Position numbers and translations under genes: made by a program
Origin: Streptomyces europaeiscabiei
GTDB taxonomy: Bacteria > Actinomycetota > Actinomycetes > Streptomycetales > Streptomycetaceae
Length of the DNA: 64,000 nt
NCBI RefSeq assembly: GCF_001550375.1
Contig: NZ_LRTR01000877.1
Span: forward strand, 1 to 64,000
Direction: 5' to 3'
The notes under the pieces: generated by a model
The model's database searches: none
What the model saw: the letters and a program-made list of their open reading frames with translations, nothing else
What the model was told of the DNA's origin: nothing
Part shown: in pieces, positions 52,595 through 64,000 of the stretch
Layout of the letters: every line of letters begins with the position of its first letter
How positions within the stretch are numbered: the first letter of the stretch is position 1

Positions 52595-53309
52595 CTACCT
52601 CCACTCCCTGCGCCGGCGCCGCAGCAAGCGCCTGGCCGACCAGCACGCCCAGACCGTCGGCGACCAGCGGGTCGCGGTCATCGGCCTCGGCCGCTTCGGT
52701 TCCTCCCTCGCCAACGAGCTGATGCGGCGCGGCTGGGACGTCCTCGGCATTGACACCGACGCCCGCCTCGTCCAGCGGATGAGCGACGGCCTGACCCACT
52801 CGGCGGTCGCCGACTGCACCGACCCCGAGGTACTGCACCAGCTCGGCGTCCACGAGTTCACCAGCGCCGTCGTCGGCATCGGCACCGACATCGAAGCCAG
52901 CATCCTCATCGCCTCCAATCTGCTGGAGGCCGAAGTCCCCAACATCTGGGCCAAGGCCATCAGCCGTCAGCACGGCCAGATCCTCGAACGCCTCGGCGTC
53001 CACCACGTCGTCCTGCCCGAGCACGAGATGGGCGAACGCGTCGCCCACCTCGTCACCGGCCGGATGCTGGACTTCATCGAGTTCGACGACGACTACGCCC
53101 TGGTCAAGACAGTCGCCCCGGACATCGCCACCGGCGTCCCGCTCGGCCAGAGCCAGGTGCGCACCAAGTACGGCATCACGGTCGTCGGCATCAAACGCCC
53201 CGGCGAGGACTTCACCTACGCCACGGCCGAAACGGTCGTGCAGAAGGGTGACGTCATCGTCGTCACCGGCAAGACCCACGCGGTGGAGACCTTCGCCGAG
53301 CTCGGCTGA
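52587..53309 (+). CDS. TrkA/KtrA-type K+ transport gating subunit
   Basis: The 240-aa cytoplasmic protein has an N-terminal RCK-N Rossmann domain (VAVIGLGRFGSSLANELMRR; DVLGIDTDARLVQRMSDGL) and a C-terminal RCK-C domain (TKYGITVVGIKRPGEDFTYA; VVQKGDVIVVTGKTH). It binds nucleotides, and by analogy c-di-AMP in the RCK-C half, and opens the TrkH pore. A rare TTG start at 52587 overlaps the trkH end by eight bases, giving translational coupling. The first 27 residues are basic. Confidence 0.92.
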   Translation: MVNYLHSLRRRRSKRLADQHAQTVGDQRVAVIGLGRFGSSLANELMRRGWDVLGIDTDARLVQRMSDGLTHSAVADCTDPEVLHQLGVHEFTSAVVGIGTDIEASILIASNLLEAEVPNIWAKAISRQHGQILERLGVHHVVLPEHEMGERVAHLVTGRMLDFIEFDDDYALVKTVAPDIATGVPLGQSQVRTKYGITVVGIKRPGEDFTYATAETVVQKGDVIVVTGKTHAVETFAELG

Positions 53310-53502
53310 GCCGCGTGAGGCCGGGAAGCGACGGGCAGGCCGGCAGTCTCTGAGAGATGGCCGGGCGTATGGATCGCGTCAAGAGTGGGCGGGCCGCCGT
53401 AAGGGAGGCGTTAAGGGCTCCTGACGTCGGCCGGCCGGTCGGGTTTCCTGAAGCGGTCCGAATCCTCACGGGGATTTCCCGCACCTCATCCAGGAGCTCA
53501 CG

Positions 53503-53586
53503 ATGGCCGATGTGGCCTTCGTCGTCGCCACGATCGCGGTGTTCGCGCTGGTGGCTCTCGTCGCCAAGGGGGTGACGAAGCTGTGA
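53503..53586 (+). CDS. 27-aa membrane peptide upstream of kdpF
   Basis: An ATG with a CAGGAG site opens a 27-residue frame: ADVAFVVATIAVFALVALV is one membrane helix, ending AKGVTKL. Its TGA overlaps the GTG of kdpF. Such a leader peptide could be an extra small Kdp subunit or a coupling device. I know of similar short proteins annotated before kdpF in Streptomyces but of no function. Confidence 0.65.
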   Translation: MADVAFVVATIAVFALVALVAKGVTKL

Positions 53587-53672
53587 CCGCCGAGAACATC
53601 GCAGGGCTGGTCGTGGCCGTCTCCCTGCTGGGTTACCTCGTCCTCGCCCTGATCTTCCCGGAGAGGTTCTGA
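53583..53672 (+). CDS. kdpF: K+-transporting ATPase subunit KdpF
   Basis: A 29-residue single-helix peptide from the GTG at 53583 (TAENIAGLVVAVSLLGYLVL, then ALIFPERF), matching the size and the PERF/PEKF end of KdpF. It stabilises the KdpABC complex. It lies eight bases before kdpA. Confidence 0.85.
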   Translation: MTAENIAGLVVAVSLLGYLVLALIFPERF

Positions 53673-53680
53673 GCACGCCC

Positions 53681-55341
53681 ATGAGCCCAGTCCTTGCCGA
53701 CGTGCTCCTGGTGACCGCGCTGATCGGCGCGCTCGCCCTGGTGCACCGCCCCCTCGGCGACTACATGGCCGCCGTCTACAGCTCCGAGAAGCACCTGCGC
53801 GTCGAGAAGTGGATCTACCGCTCGGTGGGTGCGAACCCGGACGCGGAAATGCGCTGGCCTGCCTATCTGCGCGGTGTACTGGCCTTCTCCGCGGTGGGCG
53901 TGATCTTCCTGTACGTGCTCCAGCGCGTCCAGGACAAGCTGCCGCTGTCGCTCGGCTTCAAGGCGATCACCCCGGACCAGGCGTTCAACACGGCCGTCTC
54001 GTTCGTGTCGAACACCAACTGGCAGTCGTACTCGGGTGAGACGGCGATGAGCCATGTCACCCAGACCGCCGGGCTTGCCGTGCAGAACTTCGTGTCGGCG
54101 GCCGTCGGCATCGCCGTCGCCGTGGCATTGGTACGCGGCTTCGCCCGCTCCCGCACCGGCGACCTCGGCAACTTCTGGACGGACCTGGTACGCGGCGTCG
54201 TCCGCATCCTGCTGCCGCTCTCCCTCGTCGCCGCCGTGCTCCTGATCGCTGCCGGCGCCATCCAGAACTTCGGCGACATCCACACCATCACCACCCTGAC
54301 CGGCGATAAACAGGCCATCAGCCCCGGCGCGGTCGCCTCCCAGGAGGCCATCAAAGACGTGGGGACGAACGGAGGCGGCTTCTTCAACGCCAACTCCGCC
54401 CACCCCTTCGAGAACCCCAACGGCTTCACCAACCTGCTGGAGATCTTCCTCCTGCTGCTGATCCCGTTCTCCCTGCCGCGCACCTTCGGCAAGATGGTCG
54501 GCAACGTCAAGCAGGGCTACGCGATCGTCGCGGCCATGGGCATCATCTGGTTCCTGGGCGTGGTCGCGGTGACGTGGATCGAGTACGCCCACCCGGGCGC
54601 CGCCTCGCAGATCGCGGGCGGTTCGATGGAGGGCAAGGAGCAGCGCTTCGGCGAGGGCCCGTCGTCCCTCTTCGCGGTCTCGACCACCATGACATCAACC
54701 GGGTCGGTCAACTCCTTCCACGACTCCTTCCAAGGGCTGTCCGGCGGTGTGCTGCTGCTCGGCATGATGCTGGGCGAGCTCGCGCCCGGCGGTGTCGGCT
54801 CCGGCCTGTACGGCATGCTGATCATGGCGATCATCGCGGTGTTCATCGCCGGGCTGATGGTCGGCCGTACGCCCGAGTACCTGGGCAAGAAGATCGGCAC
54901 CCGCGAGATCAAGCTGGCCGCCTGCTACATCCTCGTCACCCCGGCCCTGGTGCTGATCGGCACTGCGGTGGCCATGGCCCTGCCGGACGGAAAGGAAGCC
55001 ATGACCAACATCGGCGCGCACGGCTTCTCCGAGGTCCTGTACGCCTACACCTCCGCCTCCAACAACAACGGCTCCGCCTTCGGGGGCTTCGGCGCCAACA
55101 CGCCGTTCTTCAACACGACGCTGGGCCTGTGCATGGCCCTGGGCCGGTTCCTGCCGATGGTGTTCGTCCTCGCCCTGGCGGGCTCACTGGCCGAGCAGAA
55201 GCCCGTCCCGGAGACAGCGGGCACGCTCCGCACGGAGAAGCCGCTGTTCACCGGCCTGCTGGTGGGCGCCATCATGATCATCACCGGTCTGACGTTCTTC
55301 CCGGCCCTCGCACTGGGCCCGCTCGCCGAGGGGCTGGCGAC

Positions 55342-55345
<4 letters not shown>
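53681..55345 (+). CDS. kdpA: K+-transporting ATPase K+-binding subunit KdpA
   Basis: The 554-aa membrane protein of the usual length is related to K+ channels with four pore loops. Clear signature stretches are TAVSFVSNTNWQSYSGE, DVGTNGGGFFNANSAHPFEN, STTMTSTGSVNSFHDSF and TSASNNNGSAFGGF, the filter regions. It selects K+ and passes it to KdpB. Its stop overlaps the kdpB start (ATGA). Confidence 0.97.
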
Positions 55346-57476
<2,131 letters not shown>

Positions 57477-57480
<4 letters not shown>

Positions 57481-58097
57481 AGGACATGAAGAACTCCGTA
57501 GTGAACACCGGGCGCATGGCGTGGGCCGCGCTGCGCATGCTGCTCGTCCTCACCGTCGTCACCGGCGTCATCTACCCCCTTGTGGTCACCGGCATCGGGC
57601 AGGTGGCCTTCCACGACAAGGCCAACGGTTCGATGGCCGAGGTCGACGGCAGGGAAGTCGGCTCGACGCTGATCGGCCAGAGCTGGAACATCAAGGGCAC
57701 CGACAAGCCGGACCCGAAGTGGTTCCAGGGCCGTCCGTCCAACAGCGGCTACGACCCGCTGGCCACCGGCTCCGGTCAGCTCGGCGCCGACGACCCGACC
57801 CTGGTCAAGGACGTCAAGGCGGCGAAGAAGCAGGTCGCCGTCTTCAACGGCGTCCCCGAGTCCGAGGTACCCAAGGACGCGGTCACCGGCTCGGCCTCCG
57901 CCATCGACCCGGACATCTCCCCGCAGTACGCGGACATCCAGGCCAAGCGGGTCGCCGAGGCGAACGGACTGTCTGTCGCCCAGGTGGAGAAGCTGGTCAA
58001 GGACCACACCGAGGGCCGTACGCTCGGCTTCCTCGACCAGCCGCGCGTCAACCTCCTCGAACTCAACATCGCGCTCAAGGAACTGGCCGAGAACTGA
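57477..58097 (+). CDS. kdpC: K+-transporting ATPase subunit KdpC
   Basis: The 206-aa protein has one membrane helix (ALRMLLVLTVVTGVIYPLVV) and an extracytoplasmic domain with the KdpC phrases GSTLIGQSW, WFQGRPSNSGYDPLATGSG and SASAIDPDISPQYADIQAKR. It assists K+ loading and complex assembly. The ATG overlaps the kdpB stop; an ATG at 57486 is a possible alternative. Confidence 0.96.
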
Positions 58098-58217
58098 TGG
58101 CCTTGGCAGGAAGTACCGCGGCCGAGAGCGGGTGGGCCGAGAGTCCTCGTCCCCCGACCCGCGGCGCGGATCTTCCCGCCCAACCCCGTCTACCGAAGAC
58201 AGGAAGGCCCCACGCCG

Positions 58218-58901
58218 ATGACCCGGGTGCTGGTGGTGGAGGACGATCCACAGCTCGTACGAGCCCTTGTGATCAACATGCAGGCCCGGCAGTACGGAGT
58301 GGACGCGGCGCCGGACGGCACCACGGCCCTCCGGCTCGCCGCAGCCCGTCAGCCCGATGTGGTGGTCCTCGACCTGGGGCTCCCCGACATGGACGGCGTC
58401 GAGGTGATCAAGGCGCTGCGTGGCTGGACGCGGACCCCCATCCTGGTCCTCTCCGCCCGACGCGCTTCCCAGGAGAAGGTGGCCGCGCTGGACGCGGGCG
58501 CCGACGACTACATCACCAAGCCGTTCAGCATGGACGAGCTGCTGGCCCGGCTGCGGGCTGCGGTCCGCCGCACCGAGGCCGTACCGCTGGCCCCCGGGAC
58601 GAGCGTGGTGACGACCGACGGCTTCAGCGTCGACCTGCTGGCCAAGAAGGCCACCCGCGACGGCCGCGACATCCGCCTCACCCCTACGGAGTGGCACCTC
58701 CTGGAGATCCTGGTAACCAACCCCGGCCGCCTGGTCACACAGAAACAGCTGCTCCAGGAGGTCTGGGGTCCCGCCTACGGCAACAAGACCAACTACCTCC
58801 GGGTGTACATGGCCCAGCTCAGGCGCAAACTTGAAGCGGACCCCGCCCACCCCCGCTACCTGGTCACCGAGCCCGGCATGGGCTACCGCTTCGAGATCTG
58901 A
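58218..58901 (+). CDS. kdpE: Kdp response regulator KdpE
   Basis: The 227-aa OmpR/PhoB-type response regulator has an acidic pocket at Asp9-Asp10, phosphorylation site Asp52 (VVVLDLGLPDMDG), LVLSARR and the Lys of DYITKPFS. The C-terminal winged helix includes EVWGPAYGNKTNYLRVYMAQ, then RRKLEADPAHPRYLVTEPG. It activates the kdp operon when K+ is low. It lies 120 bases after kdpC and before kdpD; in E. coli kdpD comes first. Confidence 0.95.
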   Translation: MTRVLVVEDDPQLVRALVINMQARQYGVDAAPDGTTALRLAAARQPDVVVLDLGLPDMDGVEVIKALRGWTRTPILVLSARRASQEKVAALDAGADDYITKPFSMDELLARLRAAVRRTEAVPLAPGTSVVTTDGFSVDLLAKKATRDGRDIRLTPTEWHLLEILVTNPGRLVTQKQLLQEVWGPAYGNKTNYLRVYMAQLRRKLEADPAHPRYLVTEPGMGYRFEI

Positions 58902-58949
58902 CCCGCCTGGCGATCCTTCCCCATCCCGCACGAGCGCAGAGACGAGACG

Positions 58950-61499
58950 ATGGCACGCGGCAAGCTCCGGATATACCTCGGCGCGGCACCGGGCGTCGGC
59001 AAGACCTACGCCATGCTCTCCGAGGCGCACCGCCGCATCGAACGCGGCACCGACTGCGTGGTCGCCTTCGTCGAGCACCACCACCGTCCGCGCACCGAGG
59101 TGATGCTGCACGGGCTGGAGCAGATCCCCCGCAAGGAGCTGGAGTACCGGGACACGACGTTCACGGAGATGGACGTCGACGCGGTCCTGGCCCGGCGTCC
59201 GCAGGTGGCGCTGGTCGACGAACTCGCCCACACCAACATCCCCGGCTCCCGCAACACCAAGCGCTGGCAGGACGTCGAGGAACTGCTGGACGCGGGGATC
59301 GACGTCGTGTCGACGGTGAACATCCAGCACCTGGAGTCCCTGGGCGACGTCGTGGAGTCGATAACCGGCATACGCCAGCAGGAGACGGTCCCGGACGAGA
59401 TCGTGCGCCGGGCCGACCAGATAGAGCTGGTCGACATGTCGCCCCAGGCGCTGCGCCGCCGCATGGCACACGGCAACATCTACAAGCCGGACAAGGTCGA
59501 CGCCGCGCTGTCGAACTATTTCCGGCCCGGGAACCTGACCGCCCTGCGGGAACTGGCCCTGCTGTGGGTGGCCGACCGGGTCGACGAGTACCTCCAGCAG
59601 TACCGCAGCGAGCACCAGGTCTCCACGATCTGGGGCTCGCGCGAGCGCATCGTGGTCGGACTGACCGGCGGCCCCGAGGGGCGGACCCTGATCCGCCGGG
59701 CCGCCCGCCTCGCGGAGAAGGGCGCGGGCGGCGAGGTCATGGCTGTCTACATCGCCCGCAGCGACGGCCTCACCTCCGCCTCCCCGAAGGAGCTGGCCGT
59801 CCAGCGCACCCTGGTGGAGGACTTGGGCGGAACCTTCCACCACGTCGTCGGCGACGACATCCCCGCCGCACTGCTGGCCTTCGCACGCGGGGTGAACGCC
59901 ACCCAGATCGTGCTCGGCGTCTCCCGGCGCAGGGGCTGGCAGTACGTCTTCGGGCCCGGCGTCGGCGCCACCGTCGCCCGGGAATCCGGCCCCGACCTCG
60001 ACGTCCACCTGATCACCCACGACGAGGCGGGCAAGGGACGCGGGCTGCCCGTCGCCAGAGGCGCGCGGCTCGGCCGGACGCGGATCGTCTGGGGCTGGCT
60101 GGTCGGCATGGCCGGCCCGGTACTGCTCGCCCTGCTGCTGACCCACGTCGACGCCGATCTCGGCCTCGCCAACGACATGCTGCTGTTCCTGTCGCTGACG
60201 GTCGCCGCGGCCCTGCTCGGCGGACTGCTCCCGGCGCTGGCCTCGGCGACCGTGGGATCGGCGCTCCTCAACTGGTTCTTCACCCCGCCCGTCCACACCT
60301 GGACGATCGCCGACCCCAAGAACATCGTCGCCATCGCGGTCTTCTTCGCGGTGGCCACCTCGGTCGCCTCCGTGGTCGACCTCGCCGCCCGGCGCACGCA
60401 GCAAGCGGCCCGACTGCGCGCCGAGTCGGAGATCCTGTCCTTCCTCGCGGGCAGCGTGCTGCGCGGGGAGACGAGCCTGGAGGCCCTCCTGGAACGGGTC
60501 CGGGAGACCTTCGGCATGGAGTCGGTGGCCCTGCTGGAGCGCGCGAGCGACGTGGACCCGTGGACGTGCGCGGGCAGCGTGGGGCCCCGGCGGGTGGACC
60601 GTCCGGAGGCCGCGGACGTGGACATGCCGGTCGGCGACCACATGGCGCTCGCCCTCTCCGGGCGGGTCCTGCCCGCCGAGGACCGCCGGGTGCTGGCCGC
60701 GTTCGCCGCCCAGGCCGCCGTCGTACTGGACCGTCGGCGCCTGAAACAGGAGGCGGACCAGGCCAAGGAGCTGGCCGAGGGCAACCGCATCCGCACCGCG
60801 CTGCTCGCCGCCGTCAGCCACGACCTGCGCACCCCGCTCGCCGGCATCAAGGCGTCCGTCTCCTCCCTGCGCTCCGACGACGTGGAATGGTCCGAAGAGG
60901 ACCAAGCCGAGTTGCTGGCCGCGATCGAGGAGGGCGCCGACCGCCTCGACCACCTCGTGGGCAACCTCCTCGACATGTCCCGCCTCCAGACCGGAACCCT
61001 CACCCCGCTCATCCGCGACATCGACCTCGACGAAGTCGTGCCCATGGCACTCGTCGGCATCCCCGACCCCGAGGCGGCCGTCGTCCTGGACATCCCCGAA
61101 ACCCTGCCGATGGTCGCCGTCGACAAGGGCCTGTTGGAGCGTTCGGTCGCCAACGTCGTCGAGAACGCGGTCAAGTACAGCCCCGACGGTGAGCCGGTGA
61201 CGGTGTCCGCCAGCGTCCTCGCCGACCGGGTGGAGGTCCGCGTCGTCGACCGCGGACCCGGCGTCCCCGACGAGGCCAAGGACCGCATCTTCGAGCCCTT
61301 CCAGCGTTACGGTGACGCACCGCGCGGGGCGGGCGTGGGACTGGGCCTCGCGGTGGCGCGCGGCTTCGCCGAGGCCATGGGCGGCACGCTCGATGCCGAG
61401 GACACACCTGGCGGTGGCCTCACCATGGTCCTCACCCTCCCGGCCGCGCCCGGCCATGCGTCGCCCACTGCGGACCTTCCGGCCACGGCGACGTCGTAG
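58950..61499 (+). CDS. kdpD: Kdp sensor histidine kinase KdpD
   Basis: The 849-aa sensor kinase has an N-terminal KdpD domain with Walker A GAAPGVGKT (residues 11-19) and VALVDELAHTNIPGSRNTKR. A universal stress-like domain (IVVGLTGGPEGRTLIRRAAR), four membrane helices of the DUF4118 type (about 380-480) and a GAF-like region follow. The HisKA site is His624 (SHDLRTPLAGIKAS), and the ATPase end carries NVVENAVKYSPDGEP and RGAGVGLGLAVARGFAEA. It senses K+ or turgor and phosphorylates KdpE. In several bacteria the N-terminal stress-like domain binds c-di-AMP. Confidence 0.96.
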   Translation: MARGKLRIYLGAAPGVGKTYAMLSEAHRRIERGTDCVVAFVEHHHRPRTEVMLHGLEQIPRKELEYRDTTFTEMDVDAVLARRPQVALVDELAHTNIPGSRNTKRWQDVEELLDAGIDVVSTVNIQHLESLGDVVESITGIRQQETVPDEIVRRADQIELVDMSPQALRRRMAHGNIYKPDKVDAALSNYFRPGNLTALRELALLWVADRVDEYLQQYRSEHQVSTIWGSRERIVVGLTGGPEGRTLIRRAARLAEKGAGGEVMAVYIARSDGLTSASPKELAVQRTLVEDLGGTFHHVVGDDIPAALLAFARGVNATQIVLGVSRRRGWQYVFGPGVGATVARESGPDLDVHLITHDEAGKGRGLPVARGARLGRTRIVWGWLVGMAGPVLLALLLTHVDADLGLANDMLLFLSLTVAAALLGGLLPALASATVGSALLNWFFTPPVHTWTIADPKNIVAIAVFFAVATSVASVVDLAARRTQQAARLRAESEILSFLAGSVLRGETSLEALLERVRETFGMESVALLERASDVDPWTCAGSVGPRRVDRPEAADVDMPVGDHMALALSGRVLPAEDRRVLAAFAAQAAVVLDRRRLKQEADQAKELAEGNRIRTALLAAVSHDLRTPLAGIKASVSSLRSDDVEWSEEDQAELLAAIEEGADRLDHLVGNLLDMSRLQTGTLTPLIRDIDLDEVVPMALVGIPDPEAAVVLDIPETLPMVAVDKGLLERSVANVVENAVKYSPDGEPVTVSASVLADRVEVRVVDRGPGVPDEAKDRIFEPFQRYGDAPRGAGVGLGLAVARGFAEAMGGTLDAEDTPGGGLTMVLTLPAAPGHASPTADLPATATS

Positions 61500-61524
61500 A
61501 CCCGCAAAGCGGGACACATGGGCC

Positions 61525-61990
61525 GTGGACCGTGCGAAACCCGCTCCGCGCCGGATCGCCCTGGCCGCCGCCCTGCTCGCGCCGCCCGCGGTCGCTTCAG
61601 CCCTGGTCCCGGTCCGTGCGCACATGTCGCCCGCGAACCTGGCACTTGTCCTCGTCGTGGCGGTCGCCGCACTGGGCAGCCGGGCAGCCGGCGTGGTTCG
61701 CCCGCGGCGCAGCCGCAATGTGACACAGCTTCCTCACCCGTCCGTAGCGGTTCGCCCTCTCCGACGGCGACGACGTCACCGCCACGATCCTGTTGTTGGC
61801 CGTGAGCGTGGTTGTCTCCCAACTGGCCGCCCATGCAAGGAAGCTGAAGCTGGTCACCGTGACCGACGCGGCGCACCTCACGCGCATCCACGACACGGCG
61901 ACCCTCGTCCAGCGCGGGGCGTCGCCCTATGGGGTGGCCGACCAGGTGGGCGCGGCATGGGCACGGCGGGACCGGCGCTCGACCACTGAC
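61525..61990 (+). pseudogene. DUF4118 (KdpD-like membrane domain) protein, broken
   Basis: From the GTG at 61525 the frame reads KPAPRRIALAAALLAPPAVA and LALVLVVAVAALGSRAAGVV, the first helices of a DUF4118 membrane domain. A frameshift near 61700 follows. The continuing frame has a TGA and a TAG (in HSFLTRP, a likely former WHSFFLTRPY) and then DGDDVTATILLLAVSVVVSQ, KLKLVTVTDAAHLTRIHDTA and QRGASPYGVADQVG. Three lesions make it a pseudogene. A stand-alone DUF4118 sensor next to kdpD may have been a paralogue. Confidence 0.75.
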
Positions 61991-62049
61991 GCGGCGCGGC
62001 CGATGCCTGGCCTGACTACGACTCGACCCGCCGTCGGCCCGCCCACGGT

Positions 62050-62931
62050 TCACGTGCCTTCGCCGGCGCACCTGGCGAGGACGCTCTCCACCAGCGCGAC
62101 GATCTTGTCGGGCGCCTCGTCCAGCAGCAGGTGCCCGGAGTCGTCCAGGACGTGCAGCGTGGTGCCCAGATGCCGCTGGGCGGCTGGTGCCACGCGATGA
62201 GGCGGCAGGAAGACGTCATGGCGGCCGGTGGCCACCAGGCACGGCACCGACCGGCGTGCGGCCAGCAGCCGTGGTGGGAGTGGGGGAGGGGCGAGACTGC
62301 TGTGGCAGCAGCGGGCGACCAGGGCCATCCACTCCGCCAGCTCGTCCGGTACCCGTCCGCCGGGTGCCACCATCCGGCGCAGCACCCGGGCGGCCCGCGG
62401 CACTGACGGCCGAACCAGCCAGGGCACGGTGGCTGCCACCACGGCCGGCGGAACCAGCAGCCGCACCAGTCCGGCGCTGGACAGCAGCACCCGGCCGACG
62501 ATGCGCGGGGAGTCGGCGGCGAGCACGATGGCGCCGCCCAGCGAGTGCCCGACGACCACGGCCGGTCCCGGCACCACCTGCTCCAACGTCTCGATGAGCC
62601 ACCGCCCGTACCACAGGGACCGTCCTCGACGCGGGCGGACGTCCGCGCTGAGGCCCGGCTGCCCGGGTACGTCGAGCACCACGGTGGGCCAGTGGGCCGC
62701 CAGCGCCTCGGAGATGTGCCGGTAGGTGGAGCCGTTGGTGTTCGTGCCGGGCACCAGCACCAGGGTCGGCGCGGCGGGCGCAGGTTCAGGGCCCACGGTG
62801 ATGACGCTGGTGACCCCGGCGGTCGTAGGGATCTCATGGCGCTGGTGCGGAAGGTGCCACTCATCGAGCTGTTCGAGACACCAGTTCCGCACCCGCTGCT
62901 GGCATTCCGCGCCGCGATAGAGGGAGGGCAC
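62050..62931 (-). CDS. Alpha/beta hydrolase
   Basis: The 293-aa protein has the alpha/beta-hydrolase order: oxyanion strand TLVLVPGTNTNGSTYRHISE, nucleophile elbow VVVGHSLGGAIV (GHSLGG), acid in CLVATGRHDVFLPPHRVA and His in VLDDSGHLLLDEAPDKIV. No signal peptide is seen. The N-terminal 30 residues are polar (RGAECQQRVRNWCLEQLDEW). Esterase, lactonase or similar; the substrate cannot be given. It follows the next gene on the same strand after about 100 bases. Confidence 0.84.
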   Translation of the reverse strand: MPSLYRGAECQQRVRNWCLEQLDEWHLPHQRHEIPTTAGVTSVITVGPEPAPAAPTLVLVPGTNTNGSTYRHISEALAAHWPTVVLDVPGQPGLSADVRPRRGRSLWYGRWLIETLEQVVPGPAVVVGHSLGGAIVLAADSPRIVGRVLLSSAGLVRLLVPPAVVAATVPWLVRPSVPRAARVLRRMVAPGGRVPDELAEWMALVARCCHSSLAPPPLPPRLLAARRSVPCLVATGRHDVFLPPHRVAPAAQRHLGTTLHVLDDSGHLLLDEAPDKIVALVESVLARCAGEGT

Positions 62932-63033
62932 GTCGGCAGGGTAGTCCCACTGTGGGGTTCGCGGCGGGGTGGGCGCCCGGTCCCAGGCGCTGACCTTGTC
63001 CCAGGCGGTGCCGCCTCGACTGGTACTCGGGGC

Positions 63034-63699
63034 TTATCGGGGCAGGTACTGGGTGACGCGCCACAGACGGCGGGGCAGATCGCCTTCCTCGAAGGCGTGG
63101 ACAGCCTGGAGCGTCCAGCCGGCGGCGAGGGCGTCGACCAGGTCCCGAGGGAAGAAGTGCACGGCGAAGCCGGCATGTTCGTAGATGTCGTCGCCGTGGG
63201 CCGTTCCCTGACCGTAGTGAGTGTCGCCGGTGTGGCGGACGGTGTAGACGAACGTGCCGCCGGGCCTGAGGACGCGACGGACCTCGCCGACCACCGAGTG
63301 GATCTCCTCGGTGGACAAGGCCATGCACAGCAGCATGTGGGCGAAGACGGCGTCCGCGCAGGCGCTCGGCAAGGGCAGCGGTTCCCGTACGTCGTGAACC
63401 ATTGTCGTGACACGGTCGCTGATGCCAAGGGCTTCGGCTGAGCCGCGCAGTTGCTGCAGCCCTGTGGCGCTGAAGTCGGTGGCCCGAACGGTGAAGCCCT
63501 CGCCGGCGAAGAACAGGGCGTCCCGTCCGTGGCCCGCACCCAACTCCAGCACGTCCTCCGCACCCGCCGTACGGAACGCCCCTGCGGCGTGGACGGCCGC
63601 AGACGAGGGGCGCTGGCCATACATGCCCGGGTGGGCGGTGTAAATGTGTTGCCAGTGTCGGCGCTGAGCGTCCGACAGCTCCTGTCCGTCGTTGACCAT
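63034..63699 (-). CDS. Class I SAM-dependent methyltransferase
   Basis: The 221-aa protein has the SAM motif VLELGAGHGRDALFFAGEGF, then RATDFSATGLQQL, VHDVREPLPLPSACADAV and VRRVLRPGGTFVYTVRHTGD, in the order of UbiE/Methyltransf_11/25 types. The acceptor is unknown. The start at 63699 fits a GGACAGG stretch and the helix DAQRRHWQHIYTAHPGMYG that precedes the SAM domain; a longer in-frame extension to 63807 has no homology. It probably shares a transcript with the hydrolase downstream. Confidence 0.87.
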   Translation of the reverse strand: MVNDGQELSDAQRRHWQHIYTAHPGMYGQRPSSAAVHAAGAFRTAGAEDVLELGAGHGRDALFFAGEGFTVRATDFSATGLQQLRGSAEALGISDRVTTMVHDVREPLPLPSACADAVFAHMLLCMALSTEEIHSVVGEVRRVLRPGGTFVYTVRHTGDTHYGQGTAHGDDIYEHAGFAVHFFPRDLVDALAAGWTLQAVHAFEEGDLPRRLWRVTQYLPR

Positions 63700-64000
63700 G
63701 CCTGTCCGTTCTCGTTGCGGTTCTGGCCAGTCATGGCCTCGTAGTCCAGCCTCACAGGCAGTACGGTCATCAGCGCCGTCGCCAGGTGGCACCGGCCACC
63801 GGAACACTCACCGCGCCGGCGTTCGGCTGTTGGCCGCCTTGAGCGACGGACAGCGCACTGAGCGGTGTGCATCGTGAAGTTGCAGGTCATGGGTTTGGTG
63901 TGTGCGGGGTGCATGGTGCTCGTGTTGCTCGTGGGCAGATGGCTTCGGTGAAGATCGTCGGTCGCCGGGAGACTTCGCGGTTCGTCAGGGCCAGCTGGGC
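63700..64000. other. Window end without a recognisable gene
   Basis: No frame in the last 300 bases shows a known family. A gene may begin beyond the window. Confidence 0.4.

Noticed and set aside
53310..53345. TGAGGCCGGGAAGCG before the kdp operon as a fifth 24-nt element
   Set aside because: Only GCCGGGAAG matches; the CTGGTCGGC half is missing and the distance to the first start codon is about 160 bases.
61503..61514. CCGC-AAAG-GCGG-like sequence after kdpD as terminator
   Set aside because: The stem is too short to stand out from background in this base composition.

Overview
The window is high-GC actinobacterial DNA, almost certainly from a Streptomyces or a close relative. The evidence is strong third-position G/C, frequent GTG (and one TTG) starts, overlapping ATGA/GTGA gene junctions, an F420-type nitroreductase, a SpoIIE-type phosphatase with a STAS protein, and a Streptomyces-style palindromic repeat. 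I see no rRNA, tRNA, replication or ribosomal gene. About a dozen decayed genes and scraps of IS elements and of a CRISPR-like array suggest an accessory region such as a chromosome arm.

Layout. 1-8 kb: a broken pobA end, thioredoxin, a flavoprotein disulfide reductase, peptide deformylase, a PepSY membrane protein, a TnpB remnant, a TPR protein, two MarR-like regulators and a pirin. 8-14.9 kb: mostly debris (CRISPR-like repeats, IS3 scrap, SRPBCC, TetR, haloperoxidase and methyltransferase pseudogenes) around an FMN-reductase-like protein, a sulfite-oxidase-family enzyme and the first NfeD-stomatin pair. 15-21 kb: two similar winged-helix/alpha-beta-hydrolase fusion proteins pointing at each other around a small secreted protein, then an acyl-CoA ligase and a dead FAD monooxygenase. 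21.9-26.7 kb: a UDG-like protein, an F420-type nitroreductase, a SpoIIE-type phosphatase with a MarR regulator, and a DUF4142 protein. 27.7-40.7 kb: a membrane OB-fold protein, a flotillin and a 1646-aa AAA ATPase; a two-RCK channel-like protein; then a second OB-fold/flotillin pair. 40.8-46.8 kb: a membrane protein, GNAT, a CPA1 antiporter, STAS, a PucR regulator and NhaA. 47-51 kb: a methyltransferase with its regulator, and an ABC exporter with a divergent regulator. 51.2-61.5 kb: TrkH/TrkA K+ uptake followed by kdpFABC-kdpE-kdpD. 61.5-64 kb: a dead DUF4118 gene, an alpha/beta hydrolase and a methyltransferase.

Theme. The intact genes centre on monovalent-cation balance (NhaA, CPA1 antiporter, TrkHA, Kdp, RCK protein), membrane microdomain proteins (three SPFH genes) and stress signalling (SpoIIE phosphatase, STAS, PucR, MarR proteins).

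Two repeated non-coding signals tie scattered operons together. One is a 19-bp interrupted palindrome with 6-7-6 geometry, seen at six sites, including before two of the three flotillin operons. The other is a 24-nt element 28-50 nt before the start codons of NhaA, the CPA1 antiporter, the RCK channel operon and the STAS gene. I regard these two signals as the most promising undescribed biology here.
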